This document shows positions 55,747 to 64,000 of a DNA stretch of 64,000 bases, piece by piece. Made by a program: the position numbers and the translations under genes. The number at the start of each line of letters is the position of its first letter. Positions within the stretch are counted from its first letter, which is position 1. Source of the DNA: Poriferisphaera corsica (GTDB taxonomy: Bacteria; Planctomycetota; Phycisphaerae; Phycisphaerales; Phycisphaeraceae); assembly GCF_007747445.1 (NCBI RefSeq), contig NZ_CP036425.1:2960175-3024174 (forward strand), read 5' to 3'. The notes beneath the pieces were generated by a model, which was not told the origin of the DNA, made no database searches, and saw nothing but the letters and a program-made list of their open reading frames with translations.

Positions 55747-56182
55747 GCTTTAACCCTACTCAACGCAACAAAACACAGTTTATGAATCACGACCCAACCA
55801 CTTAACTATCCATATTAGATTATCGCCAACCAATTAGACCCAGTTCGGTGCTTTTCTCTCTTCTCTAATTCCCATAAAACTTCCCGCCACAATAATTATC
55901 ACAACCCATACAACCCAACCCAACCCCGTCAGATAACCGATACCACCCCCATTCTAACATGACAAATACGCGCATATAAAAAGCCGGTAAGCAGATCTAC
56001 AATTTCCTGCTGCTCACCGGCCCCTGCAGTGGTCGATAAAGATCAATCCAAATTAAACTAGATCTAGTTACCCCAATATTGATGCACTATCTAAAATCTA
56101 TAAACAAAAGTTGACTTTTTATAGACAGCATTTACATCACAGCAAACTATTAGGGTACATAACAGATCTTGAACAAAATGCT
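55747..56182. other. Gene-free region upstream of the modular protein
   Basis: About 435 bases with no convincing gene. The 3' end of the SDR gene's transcript is marked by the terminator at 55975-56021. The promoter of the modular protein should lie between 55747 and 55970 but was not assigned. Confidence 0.5.
55975..56021 (-). terminator. Intrinsic terminator of the oxidoreductase-SDR unit
   Basis: On the minus strand, GCCGGTGAGCAG pairs with CTGCTTACCGGC (one mismatch or wobble), followed by five T. The loop is about 16 bases. Confidence 0.85.
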
Positions 56183-57232
56183 CTAAAACTTCCCGCTCCG
56201 AACCTCATACTTCGTTGGCTTACCCAACAGTTCTTGCTCACCCTTCACCCAATCCGCCACATGAATCATCAACTCATCTATCCCCATCGTTGGATATCCA
56301 TATCGCCGATGCCCCATCTGCCCATTGCTTAAAATCGCCTCGGCTCCTTCTTCACCACCAAACTTTACTTCTTCCCCCATTAACTCGCCCAATCGTTGTG
56401 CCGCACGTCTCACCGATAACTGTTCCGGTCCCGCAATATTCAACGCATACGGCGGCGTCCCCGCATCCTGCAAACTCAACAGCGCCATCGCATTCGCATC
56501 ACGTTGCCAGATCACATTCGCCATCGGCATCCCCAGATCAATCACTTCACCCTCACGAATCCGTGTTGCGAGATCGACCAATACCCCATACCTTAATTCG
56601 CATGCATAGTTCAGCCGCAAAATCGACATTTTAGTCTTGTTCACTTGACTAAAATGCTCAAACATCCTCTCACGCCCCAAGCAGCTCATCGCATACTCGC
56701 CACACGGATTCAGTACATCACTTTCTATCGCTCCCCCTGAATGTACCGGCACCAAGCCATACACATTCCCCGTTGAAAAAGCCGCAATCGTGCTATTCTT
56801 ATATTTCTTACAAACTCGTGCCGGCAAATGCGTATTCATCGCCCACGTTAAACTCTCTTGCCCTGTCGCCCCAAACTTCATCCCCGACATATACACCACA
56901 TACTTCGCACGTGGCAAACCATCCACAAACTTGTCATCCAACAAATCTCCAGCAATCGTTTCAATACCCCAACTGTTCAATTTTTCCTGCATCCCACCAT
57001 CACTAAACCGCGACACCCCATAAACCTTCCCACCTCTTGCCGTCTGCTCCATCGCACGCTTTGCCATCCGTCCAAGCGTCGGCCCCATCTTCCCGCCAAT
57101 CCCCAAAATCATCACATCACCCTCCATCCCCATAAACATCTCCAGTACCTTACCCGTTGGCTCGGATAAGACTTCTTCCAGCCGAACCACATCATTTATT
57201 TTTCGTTTAATTTCACTCATATTTTTATCCAT
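56183..57232 (-). CDS. SDR-family NAD(P)-dependent protein
   Basis: A 349-residue extended-SDR-like protein. An N-terminal helical extension (about 1-35) precedes the NAD site VMILGIGGKMGPTLGRMAKRA, written VMILGIGGKMGP then TLGRMAKR. FSTGNVYG gives the Ser/Thr motif and GEYAMSCLGRE stands where YxxxK is usual, with the Lys replaced, so the catalytic pair looks altered. ILRLNYACELRYGVL and VNIAGPEQLSV-like segments fit the family. It lies 31 bases after the Gfo/Idh/MocA gene in the same direction; together they look like a sugar or sugar-acid modification pair. Substrate unknown. Confidence 0.8.
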   Translation of the reverse strand: MDKNMSEIKRKINDVVRLEEVLSEPTGKVLEMFMGMEGDVMILGIGGKMGPTLGRMAKRAMEQTARGGKVYGVSRFSDGGMQEKLNSWGIETIAGDLLDDKFVDGLPRAKYVVYMSGMKFGATGQESLTWAMNTHLPARVCKKYKNSTIAAFSTGNVYGLVPVHSGGAIESDVLNPCGEYAMSCLGRERMFEHFSQVNKTKMSILRLNYACELRYGVLVDLATRIREGEVIDLGMPMANVIWQRDANAMALLSLQDAGTPPYALNIAGPEQLSVRRAAQRLGELMGEEVKFGGEEGAEAILSNGQMGHRRYGYPTMGIDELMIHVADWVKGEQELLGKPTKYEVRSGKF

Positions 57233-57263
57233 TCTTACTTCCCCTTCCCTACCAATGTCCTAA

Positions 57264-58355
57264 TTAGCCACCCACCCATTCAAACCGTTCACTCACGACA
57301 CTCCGCCGGAACGCATCCACTACCTCTATCGCCGCCACCATATCCTCCACTCCGACAAGCGGCCCACCTCCCTCACTCACTGCACTCGCAAACCCCTCTA
57401 ACCAACGCTTAGCCATCTCACCGCAATACCCATCCACCAACTCACTCTTAACCACAACTTTCTCCGCACCACTTTCCTTCACCACCAACACCTCATCCTC
57501 CACACCCTCCCACGCAGGTGTCCACTGTATCGCCCCTTCCGTCCCCCTAATCGAAACATAGATATCCCGAACACCCGGATGCTCTTTAATCAGCCCATAG
57601 CTGATATCCAGCAGCCCCACGCAACCCCCTTCAAAACGCAGCAGTGCCTGCGCCTGATCTTCAATACTCCGAACCGGCTCCCCCACAGCCTCACCCACCT
57701 GACCACACACCTGCAGCACTTCCTTATCTAAAACCCACCTAAAAAAATCGATCCAATGCACCCCTAAATTCCACATCGGCCCTCCACCTTCCCCCTCACC
57801 CAACATCCAAGGCGAATGATCCCGTACATATCGCCATGCTCCTCCCGCATTCAATCGGCCCTCTACCGCAACCACCTCGCCAATCTCACCACTCTCAACC
57901 ACCTTCTTGATCAATTCACCACACCGATGCGTCCGCCAACAATACGGCGAACTAATCTTCACACCCGGATATCGTTTCGCCGCCGCCTCAATCGCCCTAA
58001 CCCCCTCAACATTGGCTGCGCACGGCTTCTCCACAATCACATGCTTCCCACAACGCGCAGCCGCTTCCACCAATCGAGGCATCTCCGTGTGCTTCTCCCA
58101 CAACATCACAACATCCACCCCACCTTGTTCAATCAACTCATCCGCATTATCAAACGCCTTTAACCCGTACACCTTATTTTCTTCAGCTAAAAAATCTGCA
58201 TCCCCATCACACACTGCAACCGGTTTATACATCGGCAACACATTCCATAGCGGCCAATACCACCTCGGATGCTGGTGATGCAACCCAATAAAACCGATCT
58301 TCAAAGCCCCATTCTTCATCTCATTAACCTCTATATTTACCACGACTTTCGTCAC
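57264..58355 (-). CDS. Gfo/Idh/MocA family oxidoreductase
   Basis: A 363-residue NAD(P)-dependent sugar dehydrogenase. The nucleotide site KIGFIGLHHQHPRW is unusual: the third Gly position is filled by His. VVMLWEKHTEMPRLVE, HVIVEKPCAANVEG (the EKP motif) and GGPMWNLGVHWIDFFRWVL (the catalytic GGxxxDxGxHxxD region, here GGPMWNLGVHWID with the Asp replaced) follow. The start may be ATG 58319, since Met13 (MKNGALKIGF) sits at the normal distance from the NAD site. It is the first gene of a two-gene minus-strand unit with the SDR gene. Confidence 0.88.
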   Translation of the reverse strand: MTKVVVNIEVNEMKNGALKIGFIGLHHQHPRWYWPLWNVLPMYKPVAVCDGDADFLAEENKVYGLKAFDNADELIEQGGVDVVMLWEKHTEMPRLVEAAARCGKHVIVEKPCAANVEGVRAIEAAAKRYPGVKISSPYCWRTHRCGELIKKVVESGEIGEVVAVEGRLNAGGAWRYVRDHSPWMLGEGEGGGPMWNLGVHWIDFFRWVLDKEVLQVCGQVGEAVGEPVRSIEDQAQALLRFEGGCVGLLDISYGLIKEHPGVRDIYVSIRGTEGAIQWTPAWEGVEDEVLVVKESGAEKVVVKSELVDGYCGEMAKRWLEGFASAVSEGGGPLVGVEDMVAAIEVVDAFRRSVVSERFEWVGG

Positions 58356-58417
58356 AACAACTATTTATTAATACCTTATCGCCCCATATATTTATTCAAA
58401 CTGTCAACTGTCTAAAT

Positions 58418-59095
58418 TCATTTTTTACGCAATCCATTCAGCAACAGATCCACCACATGCCGTACTCTTGCTTTTTGCCCCACCTTTGTCATCGCTTTCG
58501 CGCCAAGCAATTCTCCCATCGTGTGCTGATTCGAAAAGTAGAAAAAACACAACGCAAAAATACTCACCAGCAGCTCCGCAGCATCGATCTCTGCTCGAAA
58601 CTCTCCCGCATCCTGCCCCTTATCCAACGCCAATCTCAACGCTTCAATAACCTGCGCCTTTTTGCCCTTTACCCTCAATCCCTTGATCACACGCCCATCA
58701 TTCAAGTTCTCGTAACTAATCAGCCTCACAAATGCCGGATTCTCACCCAAAAACTTGTAATAGCGGCTCACCAAAACCTCCAGCAACTCATCCGCCGGAA
58801 GTAACATCGCACTCAAATCCACCTCAACTGCATAAAACCCATCGTACACCCGACCTAATGCCGCCCCATACAACCCATCTTTATCACCAAAATAGTGATA
58901 CACCATCCGCTTATTCACACCCGCCAACTGACAAATTTCATCAACCCTCGCCCCTCGCGGCCCATCCGCGCTAAAGACCTCCACTGCAGCATCCAACAAC
59001 TTCTCTCGTGTTGCCACCGCATCCCGCTTCACTTGTTTGCTTGCCTCTTGCTTCATAACAGCCATTATCCTCACCCCGCCATCACTCACAACCAT
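58418..59095 (-). CDS. TetR family transcriptional regulator
   Basis: A 225-residue repressor-type protein. The DNA-binding helix-turn-helix lies near residues 30-75: TREKLLDAAVEVFSADG, GARVDEICQLAGVNKRMVYHYFGDKDGLYGA, the standard TetR_N pattern. The C-terminal ligand domain (about 85-225) resembles the TetR_C regions that sense small hydrophobic or CoA-linked ligands. ATG 59095 follows GGAGGG with almost no spacing; GTG 59089, seven bases from it, is a likelier start, and MAVMKQE (ATG 59065) is also possible. It is divergent from the FAH-family gene, and the palindrome at 59168-59187 between them is its likely operator. Confidence 0.92.
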   Translation of the reverse strand: MVVSDGGVRIMAVMKQEASKQVKRDAVATREKLLDAAVEVFSADGPRGARVDEICQLAGVNKRMVYHYFGDKDGLYGAALGRVYDGFYAVEVDLSAMLLPADELLEVLVSRYYKFLGENPAFVRLISYENLNDGRVIKGLRVKGKKAQVIEALRLALDKGQDAGEFRAEIDAAELLVSIFALCFFYFSNQHTMGELLGAKAMTKVGQKARVRHVVDLLLNGLRKK

Positions 59096-59167
59096 CCCTC
59101 CAACAAACTAACCAACCCACTCACTAGTCATCTCCGCCCATCTCAACACAAACATACTATATTTCCA

Positions 59168-59187
59168 AAGTAACCAATTAGTTACTT
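59168..59187. promoter_or_regulatory. Palindromic operator for the TetR regulator
   Basis: AAGTAAC-CAATTA-GTTACTT is a perfect 7-bp inverted repeat with a 6-base centre. It lies between the divergent TetR and FAH-family genes, typical in form for TetR-family operators. Control of both genes is inferred. Confidence 0.75.
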
Positions 59188-59277
59188 GATGTCAACAATC
59201 ATTTATTTTACGATACACACTAACGATCAAGAAACAATAACCCCAACCCCGGATCCCCGGCTCACCGGAGCAGCATC

Positions 59278-60066
59278 ATGGCCAAAATCGCTCGTATCCT
59301 CCACAACAACCAACCCACACACGCACTCGTTGAATCAGAAGGCTTCCGCCTCATCGAAGGCGACATCTTTTCCTCATACAAACCCACCGACACCATCATC
59401 CCAACTAATAACGCGAAGCTCCTCGCACCGGTCGACCCACCCCAGGTCATCTGCATCGGCGCCAATTACCGCAAGCACTGCATCGAATGCAACGCTCCCA
59501 TACCCGAACTCCCTCTCGTTTTCTTCAAACTCGCCAACGCCGTTGCTGGCCCCAACGACCCCATCATCATTCCCAAAATCGCGCCCGACAACGTCGACTG
59601 GGAAGCCGAACTTGTCATCGTCATAGGCAAGAAATGCAAAAACATCTCCGAAGACCAAGTTGATGCCCACATCCTCGGCTACACCTGCGGCAACGACATC
59701 TCCGCCCGTGACGTACAACTAAAAATTGACAAACTCTGGGGCCGCGGCAAAAGCATGGACAACTTCGCACCCATCGGCCCATGGATCGCCACCGACCTTG
59801 ACGGCGACAACCTCGATATCTCACTCACACTCAACGGCGAAACTCGACAAAACTCCAACTCATCCGATCTCATCTTCTCTTGCCGGCATATCGCCTCCTA
59901 CCTCTCCCACTCCATGACACTCCTCCCAGGCACCATCATCATGACCGGTACGCCCTCCGGCGTCGGCATGTCTGCCAACCCACAACGATTCCTCAAAGAA
60001 GGCGACAAACTCACTGTCTCCATCCAAGGCATCGGCGAACTCCACAACCACGTCATCAACGAATAA
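59278..60066 (+). CDS. Fumarylacetoacetate hydrolase family protein
   Basis: A 262-residue FAH-superfamily enzyme: a hydrolase, isomerase or decarboxylase of keto/enol acids. The N-terminal half is short; the catalytic part has CIGANYRKHCIEC, VFFKLANAVAGPNDP, DWEAELVIVIGKKCKNI (metal-site E-x-E), GYTCGNDISARDVQ, KSMDNFAPIGPWI and IIMTGTPSGVGM, the family's metal and substrate motifs in order. GGAGCAG lies just before the ATG. It is divergent from a TetR gene across a palindromic operator, so expression probably responds to its substrate, for example an aromatic- or sugar-acid breakdown product. Confidence 0.93.
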   Translation: MAKIARILHNNQPTHALVESEGFRLIEGDIFSSYKPTDTIIPTNNAKLLAPVDPPQVICIGANYRKHCIECNAPIPELPLVFFKLANAVAGPNDPIIIPKIAPDNVDWEAELVIVIGKKCKNISEDQVDAHILGYTCGNDISARDVQLKIDKLWGRGKSMDNFAPIGPWIATDLDGDNLDISLTLNGETRQNSNSSDLIFSCRHIASYLSHSMTLLPGTIIMTGTPSGVGMSANPQRFLKEGDKLTVSIQGIGELHNHVINE

Positions 60067-60094
60067 AAAGCCTAAAGGCACTCACACAAACACA

Positions 60095-60124
60095 AAAAAG
60101 CAACGCATTTTGCGTTGCTTTTTA
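60095..60124. terminator. Bidirectional intrinsic terminator
   Basis: AAAAGCAACGC/GCGTTGCTTTT stem with A runs on one side and T runs on the other. It serves the FAH-family gene on + and the transposase-derived gene on -. Confidence 0.93.
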
Positions 60125-60147
60125 CTTTCTATTATTTTTACAACCAT

Positions 60148-60966
60148 TCAACTCAGTGGCCGCTCCCCAAGCATATCCAAAATCACCTCGCACAAATCTT
60201 CCCCTCGATGATTATGCCGATACTCACTTTCTTTCAAACACAAGTAAAACGAATCATCCCTAACCCCCCTTAATCGCGCAAACCTTGCCCTCGCTCGGTC
60301 CCAGAAACTCTCCAAACTATTCGCATCTCTCAAACGATAGATCGCATCACCCACACCATTCACACCACCCCCTGCCGGGTACACACGTCGGTAGACATCA
60401 TACCATTCCCCATCCACATCACTTTCCGCAATCTCGCGCAATCGCTCCCGAATATCATCACCCTGTTCACCAAACCATCCGCACAAGTCTCCACCTTCAT
60501 CAAATACATCACCCAACTCAAACACCCGTGTATACACACATGCCTCCACCCGCCCAACCACAAATGGTATCAGCCAATCACTCAACATATTTCGCCCTAC
60601 CCCATCACTCTCAACAACACACGCACGCCTTTTCACCATCACCCACATCCGATCAAAACCTTGAATCCCCACTTCTCGTGGTTCTTCAAGAACAGCCACA
60701 CCACTCTTTACCCCCAACACTTCCCCGCTAACATTCACAACCATCGCACCACCCATCACACGCCCAACACCCACCCGATCTGCATGAACTTCACACGCTT
60801 CTGCAATACGCAACCGTAATTTATGCAGCACCCGATTGACTGAATTACGATTCACGCCAACACACCGCGCAATCTCCTTCGCATGATGCTCTTCGACAAA
60901 TAGTTGCACCAACAACCGAAACTGCGTTTCACTCATCCGAGATCTTTTAAAATAACTGTTCGCCAT
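60148..60966 (-). CDS. IS1595/IS1016-type transposase-derived protein, active site apparently lost
   Basis: A 272-residue protein whose ends match IS1595-family transposases: an N-terminal helix-turn-helix, KRSRMSETQFRLLVQLFVEE then AKEIARCVGVNRNSVNRVLHKLRLRI, and a C-terminal NSLESFW and SEYRHNHRGEDL. The DDE core is not recognisable: the segment that should read (E/V)DExxFG is VVNVSGEVLGV, and the second Asp is unclear; only the Glu of NSLESFW fits. No terminal inverted repeats or target duplication were seen around it. It may be a decayed or domesticated transposase, possibly now a DNA-binding protein. It shares its terminator with the FAH-family gene. Confidence 0.72.
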   Translation of the reverse strand: MANSYFKRSRMSETQFRLLVQLFVEEHHAKEIARCVGVNRNSVNRVLHKLRLRIAEACEVHADRVGVGRVMGGAMVVNVSGEVLGVKSGVAVLEEPREVGIQGFDRMWVMVKRRACVVESDGVGRNMLSDWLIPFVVGRVEACVYTRVFELGDVFDEGGDLCGWFGEQGDDIRERLREIAESDVDGEWYDVYRRVYPAGGGVNGVGDAIYRLRDANSLESFWDRARARFARLRGVRDDSFYLCLKESEYRHNHRGEDLCEVILDMLGERPLS

Positions 60967-61472
60967 ACGCCAAATCGCCTGTCAGAGATTGCTATTCACC
61001 CTACATCGCATTAACCAAGATCATATTAACATGATAATCTATATATACAAGCTGTATCATATGCACTCCTAAAAAATGCGTTATACGCCCATTAAAGAGC
61101 AATTAAACCCGACCAAACACAGTTAAACAGTATTTTCAATCATAAATGTATAAATAAGGCTAGACAGGACTCACAATTTATATACCATACGTATATACAA
61201 GATTAACAAACTGTAGAAACACACCTCCTCAGTAACGCAAACCACGCAAACCAATACCCATGCACACTTGACCGCAAAACCTCATTCTCAAACTAGGCAT
61301 GAGTACCAAAACACCGCTAAAAACCAGTTGTATACAGCCATCTGAGATGTATGTTTTGATATCACAAATACAAGAATCATGACGGGCACCATTCCGCCCA
61401 TTCGTTTTTTTCTTATTAATCATATTTTTCGAACAACATTGCAATTCAAAGTATGCAAAAGGAGAACTGGAG
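60967..61472. other. AT-rich gene-free region between divergent genes
   Basis: About 500 bases, AT-rich, with several TATA-like runs, and the likely home of two promoters. A short inverted repeat GGGC/GCCC with T's lies near 61383-61410. Nothing more specific could be supported. AAAGGAGA (61457-61464) is the ribosome site of the following gene. Confidence 0.5.
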
Positions 61473-62315
61473 ATGCACGCATTCAAAGCACTTATCTGTA
61501 CTGCGACAATGATCGCTACAACGGCCACACTCGGTGCAGCCGAAATCACACTACAGAACGGACTTGACGGCTACAACGGTATGACCGACTCTTGGCTTAC
61601 CGGCGGAAATGCCACATGGGAAAACACGACCTACGGCACATCTGGTGGAGCCTACGGCAACATCCTCGGCGGCGCTGGCGGCGCAGCTCGTCGTGTCGTC
61701 CAACAATGGGACCTCAGCTCACTCAAGGGCAAAGTCGCTAAAATCAACAGCGCACGTATCTACACCATGGCAACAGGTGGCAACCAAACCAACATCAACA
61801 TCTATAAAATCGCATCCACCAACGCCTCCTGGACCGATGCCCAAACCGGCACCGATTATACCGGCTGGGATCGCACCGAAGTTTGCTGGCGTGCACGCAA
61901 AGCCGGTGACGGCGACTCACACTGGCTTAACGAAGCCGGCGAAGTCCAATACGGCATCATCTCTGATTCATCCAAACTCATCGGCCAAAACACCGCAATC
62001 GCCGGTACCATCGCCAGCAACGTCAATATCTTCTTTGACATCGACGTCGACACCATCAAAGAATGGATCGACTCTCCTGAACTCAACGCAGGTATGGTCT
62101 ACAACACTGACAACGAATTTACATCCGGCAAATTCTTCGTCATCGGCTCACAAATCTTCGGTTCACCCGGAACCCCTCCTGTCGAAGATGACGGCTACGG
62201 CAACACAATCGCTTACTACCCACGCCTCGTCATCGACTACACCGAAGTCCCTGAGCCAGCATCACTCGCGCTCATCGGCCTCGGCGGTCTCGCATTCCTC
62301 TCTCGCCGCAAGTAA
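61473..62315 (+). CDS. Secreted PEP-CTERM protein with DNRLRE-like domain
   Basis: A 280-residue secreted protein. Signal peptide: about 1-22, ending LGAAE. The body (about 24-250) resembles DNRLRE or CBM-type beta-sandwich domains: ITLQNGLDGYNGMTDSW, QQWDLSSLKGKVAKINSARIY, TGWDRTEVCWRARKAG and FDIDVDTIKEWID-type segments occur in the expected order. The C-terminus VPEPASLALIGLGGLAFLSRRK (22 residues; core VPEPASLALIG plus LSRRK) is a canonical PEP-CTERM sorting tail, expected to be cut by an exosortase and the protein attached to the outer surface. A good ribosome site and a terminator make it a one-gene unit. Confidence 0.93.
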   Translation: MHAFKALICTATMIATTATLGAAEITLQNGLDGYNGMTDSWLTGGNATWENTTYGTSGGAYGNILGGAGGAARRVVQQWDLSSLKGKVAKINSARIYTMATGGNQTNINIYKIASTNASWTDAQTGTDYTGWDRTEVCWRARKAGDGDSHWLNEAGEVQYGIISDSSKLIGQNTAIAGTIASNVNIFFDIDVDTIKEWIDSPELNAGMVYNTDNEFTSGKFFVIGSQIFGSPGTPPVEDDGYGNTIAYYPRLVIDYTEVPEPASLALIGLGGLAFLSRRK

Positions 62316-62343
62316 GCAATAATCCAAACGTTTTACCAACCCA

Positions 62344-62377
62344 CGCAGCCCTGCAATTTCCGCCGGGCTGCGTTTTT
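62344..62377 (+). terminator. Intrinsic terminator of the PEP-CTERM gene
   Basis: CGCAGCCC/GGGCTGCG stem with a 13-base loop, then five T. Confidence 0.93.
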
Positions 62378-62394
62378 ATTATCATCTATAAATC

Positions 62395-63795
62395 ATGACA
62401 TCCACAACACATACAGCATCAATTCCATCCCTAAATCAAACCGCCTCATCACCTCGCATCATCTCTATCGACATCCTACGCGGTTTCATCATGCTCACCA
62501 TGCTCTTCGTCAACGACGTTGCCGAAACACCAAAGCTCTGGTGGTGGTCAAAACACTTCTACCCATACAACGAATCCGGCATGACCTACGTCGACGTCGT
62601 CTTCCCCGCATTCCTCTTTATAGTTGGCCTATCCGTCCCCTTCGCCCTCTCAAAACAACTACAAACCAAACCACTCCACAAAGTCTTACTCCACGTCCTC
62701 ACACGCTCAGCCTCACTCCTCTTACTCGGCTTCTTCACCGTCAACGGCCCTGACTTCGAAAAAATGGGTTGGCACAATGCCGTTTGGCACATCCTCGTCT
62801 ACTCGTCTTGCATCGCTTTATTTCTCCAATTCCCCAAACCTAATCCCGAACAACGATCTAACCGTAAGATAGTTCTTTTAAAATACACAAGCATCACAAT
62901 CAAGGCTCTCGCCACTATCGGCCTCTTCATCGCTTGGTATTACTTCCAAGACAAGAACGGCAACCCAATGCAACGACATTGGTGGGGCATCCTAGGCCTC
63001 ATCGGATGGACTTACCTCTGCACCTCACTCATCTACATTGTCTTCCGAAAAAACATCTTCGCCCTCGCAATCGTCATGGCCATACTCATCGCCATGTACC
63101 TCGGCCATCAACCAATCCAACCCGCCACATGGCAGCTCCCTGCAAACAATGCCTTCAATTCCATCCCTCATCACAACTTCATCTTTAAACTCAAATACAT
63201 CCCAATGTCCACCACCATACTCACCGCCATCTCTCTCGCCGGCGCACTCCTCGGCTCCACCATCAAAAACGGCTCCCCTAACACTAACGGATCTCTCACA
63301 AACACAAACGCAGCAAAACTCAAATTCGCACTCCTTTTTGCCGCCGCACTCGCGCTCGCAGGCTACTGCATGCAATACCCACATGGCATCCTCAAGAACA
63401 GTTCCTCACCAGCATGGGCTCTCTACTCCGCAGCCATCACCGCCGCACTCTGGGCAATCTTCTTCCTCCTCTTCGACATGCTCAATTTCAGGAAAATCGG
63501 CTCCGCCCTCGCCTACGCAGGCCAAAACGCATTGCTCGCATATCTCATCGCCCCACTCTTCCTCTTCTCACAAATCTTCATCAACACCTACACCTGCATC
63601 AACCCCAAACTCACACTCGAACAACAATTCTGGATCACCCCACTCGCCTTCACATACGACAAAATCAATATGTTCGGCCACACCATTACCTTCCTACAAC
63701 CCTTCACAGGCATCGCAAAATCCATACTCCTCGCCATCCTTATCCTCGTTTTCACCGCATTCCTCGCCCGCAAAAAAATCTTCCTCAAACTCTAA
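62395..63795 (+). CDS. DUF5009-type membrane acyltransferase (HGSNAT-like)
   Basis: A 466-residue protein with about 11 membrane segments. The start resembles the DUF5009/HGSNAT family: RIISIDILRGFIMLTMLFVND, then the HFYPYNESGMTYVDVVFPAFLFIVGLSVPFAL region (shown as parts MTYVDVVFPAFLF and IVGLSVPFAL) and a later GWHNAVWHIL. Relatives transfer acetyl from CoA across the membrane to sugar amines, so modification of an envelope or imported sugar is plausible. The ATG is 80 bases after the previous stop, past a terminator, so it has its own promoter. The protein ends 205 bases before the end of the window. Confidence 0.88.
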   Translation: MTSTTHTASIPSLNQTASSPRIISIDILRGFIMLTMLFVNDVAETPKLWWWSKHFYPYNESGMTYVDVVFPAFLFIVGLSVPFALSKQLQTKPLHKVLLHVLTRSASLLLLGFFTVNGPDFEKMGWHNAVWHILVYSSCIALFLQFPKPNPEQRSNRKIVLLKYTSITIKALATIGLFIAWYYFQDKNGNPMQRHWWGILGLIGWTYLCTSLIYIVFRKNIFALAIVMAILIAMYLGHQPIQPATWQLPANNAFNSIPHHNFIFKLKYIPMSTTILTAISLAGALLGSTIKNGSPNTNGSLTNTNAAKLKFALLFAAALALAGYCMQYPHGILKNSSSPAWALYSAAITAALWAIFFLLFDMLNFRKIGSALAYAGQNALLAYLIAPLFLFSQIFINTYTCINPKLTLEQQFWITPLAFTYDKINMFGHTITFLQPFTGIAKSILLAILILVFTAFLARKKIFLKL

Positions 63796-64000
63796 TCACC
63801 ATCCGCGAAACTACACAAACTGTCATGACATGCCCTCACGCCCCCACATTCCACCCCTACCAGAATCCCTCCTAATTTAACGAATGTAACACCCTTTACA
63901 TCATTGAATTATGAATTTGCCACTTTCTCTCCCCCCAATATTGTTTTTCTGACAAAGATCAATAATAATGACAGGTGGACGCTCTAATTTCGCCTCCATG
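63796..64000. other. Intergenic end of the window
   Basis: About 200 bases with no complete gene. A possible next start codon (ATG) lies at the last bases. Nothing else is supported. Confidence 0.5.

Noticed and set aside
60148-60966. Complete insertion sequence around the transposase-derived gene
   Set aside because: No terminal inverted repeats or target duplication were visible; the shared terminator with the FAH-family gene argues for a settled locus.
1-64000. CRISPR array, tRNA or rRNA gene
   Set aside because: No regularly spaced repeats were seen, and no tRNA- or rRNA-like segment was recognised in the gene-free regions.

Overview
The window looks like chromosome from a motile planctomycete of the Phycisphaerae type (an inference from gene content; no rRNA gene is present). 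The signs are two secreted proteins with PEP-CTERM-like tails plus an exosortase relative, a zinc-ribbon membrane protein of the CxxCRYDLTG kind common in Planctomycetota, a ThiD2-ThiE-like fusion, several large flagellins, and Rho lacking the usual N-terminal helical domain. No tRNA, rRNA or CRISPR array was recognised.

Layout. 1-7.5 kb: the end of a response regulator, then three large flagellin genes in a row, each with its own leader and intrinsic terminator. 7.7-11 kb: a glycosyltransferase-methyltransferase fusion (possibly a flagellin modifier), a lipoprotein amidase and scpB. 11-23.3 kb: a lipoprotein, a DUF58/transglutaminase pair, and an envelope-glycolipid-like set (ArnT/PMT-like transferase, DPM1-like glycosyltransferase, LAB_N protein) interleaved with a glycoside hydrolase, a lipoprotein and a zinc-ribbon protein. 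23.5-26.5 kb: a TPR protein and thiE. 26.9-28.1 kb: an AT-rich two-gene island, DUF5343 plus a Swt1-type HEPN protein, the best candidate here for a poorly described defence or toxin-type system. 28.1-34.9 kb: a PEP-CTERM protein, rho, a ZIP metal transporter with a palindrome-overlapped promoter, rimO and a small membrane-anchored protein.

34.9-55.7 kb is one long minus-strand exopolysaccharide cluster. In transcription order it has a large modular secreted glycosidase-like protein, Wzx flippase, O-antigen polymerase/ligase-like protein, a CDP-sugar set (RfbF, epimerase, RfbC-like, epimerase), a GT2, a sulfotransferase-GT2 fusion, a membrane GT2, WecG/TagA, a degenerate nucleotidyltransferase, an exosortase-like protein whose catalytic Cys position is His, a Wzc-like chain-length ATPase with an extra inserted domain, and the initiating sugar-phosphate transferase. 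Together these could make, sulfate, flip, polymerise and export a surface polysaccharide.

56-64 kb: an SDR/oxidoreductase pair, a TetR regulator divergent from an FAH-family hydrolase with a clear palindromic operator between them, a transposase-derived gene that seems to lack its DDE residues, a DNRLRE-type PEP-CTERM protein and a DUF5009-type membrane acyltransferase.

Base composition: the + strand is C-rich and G-poor at 11-25 kb and 49-64 kb whatever the gene direction, but G-rich from about 25.9 to 34 kb, as if that block were inverted relative to its surroundings. The 39-49 kb part of the polysaccharide cluster and the HEPN island are visibly AT-richer.
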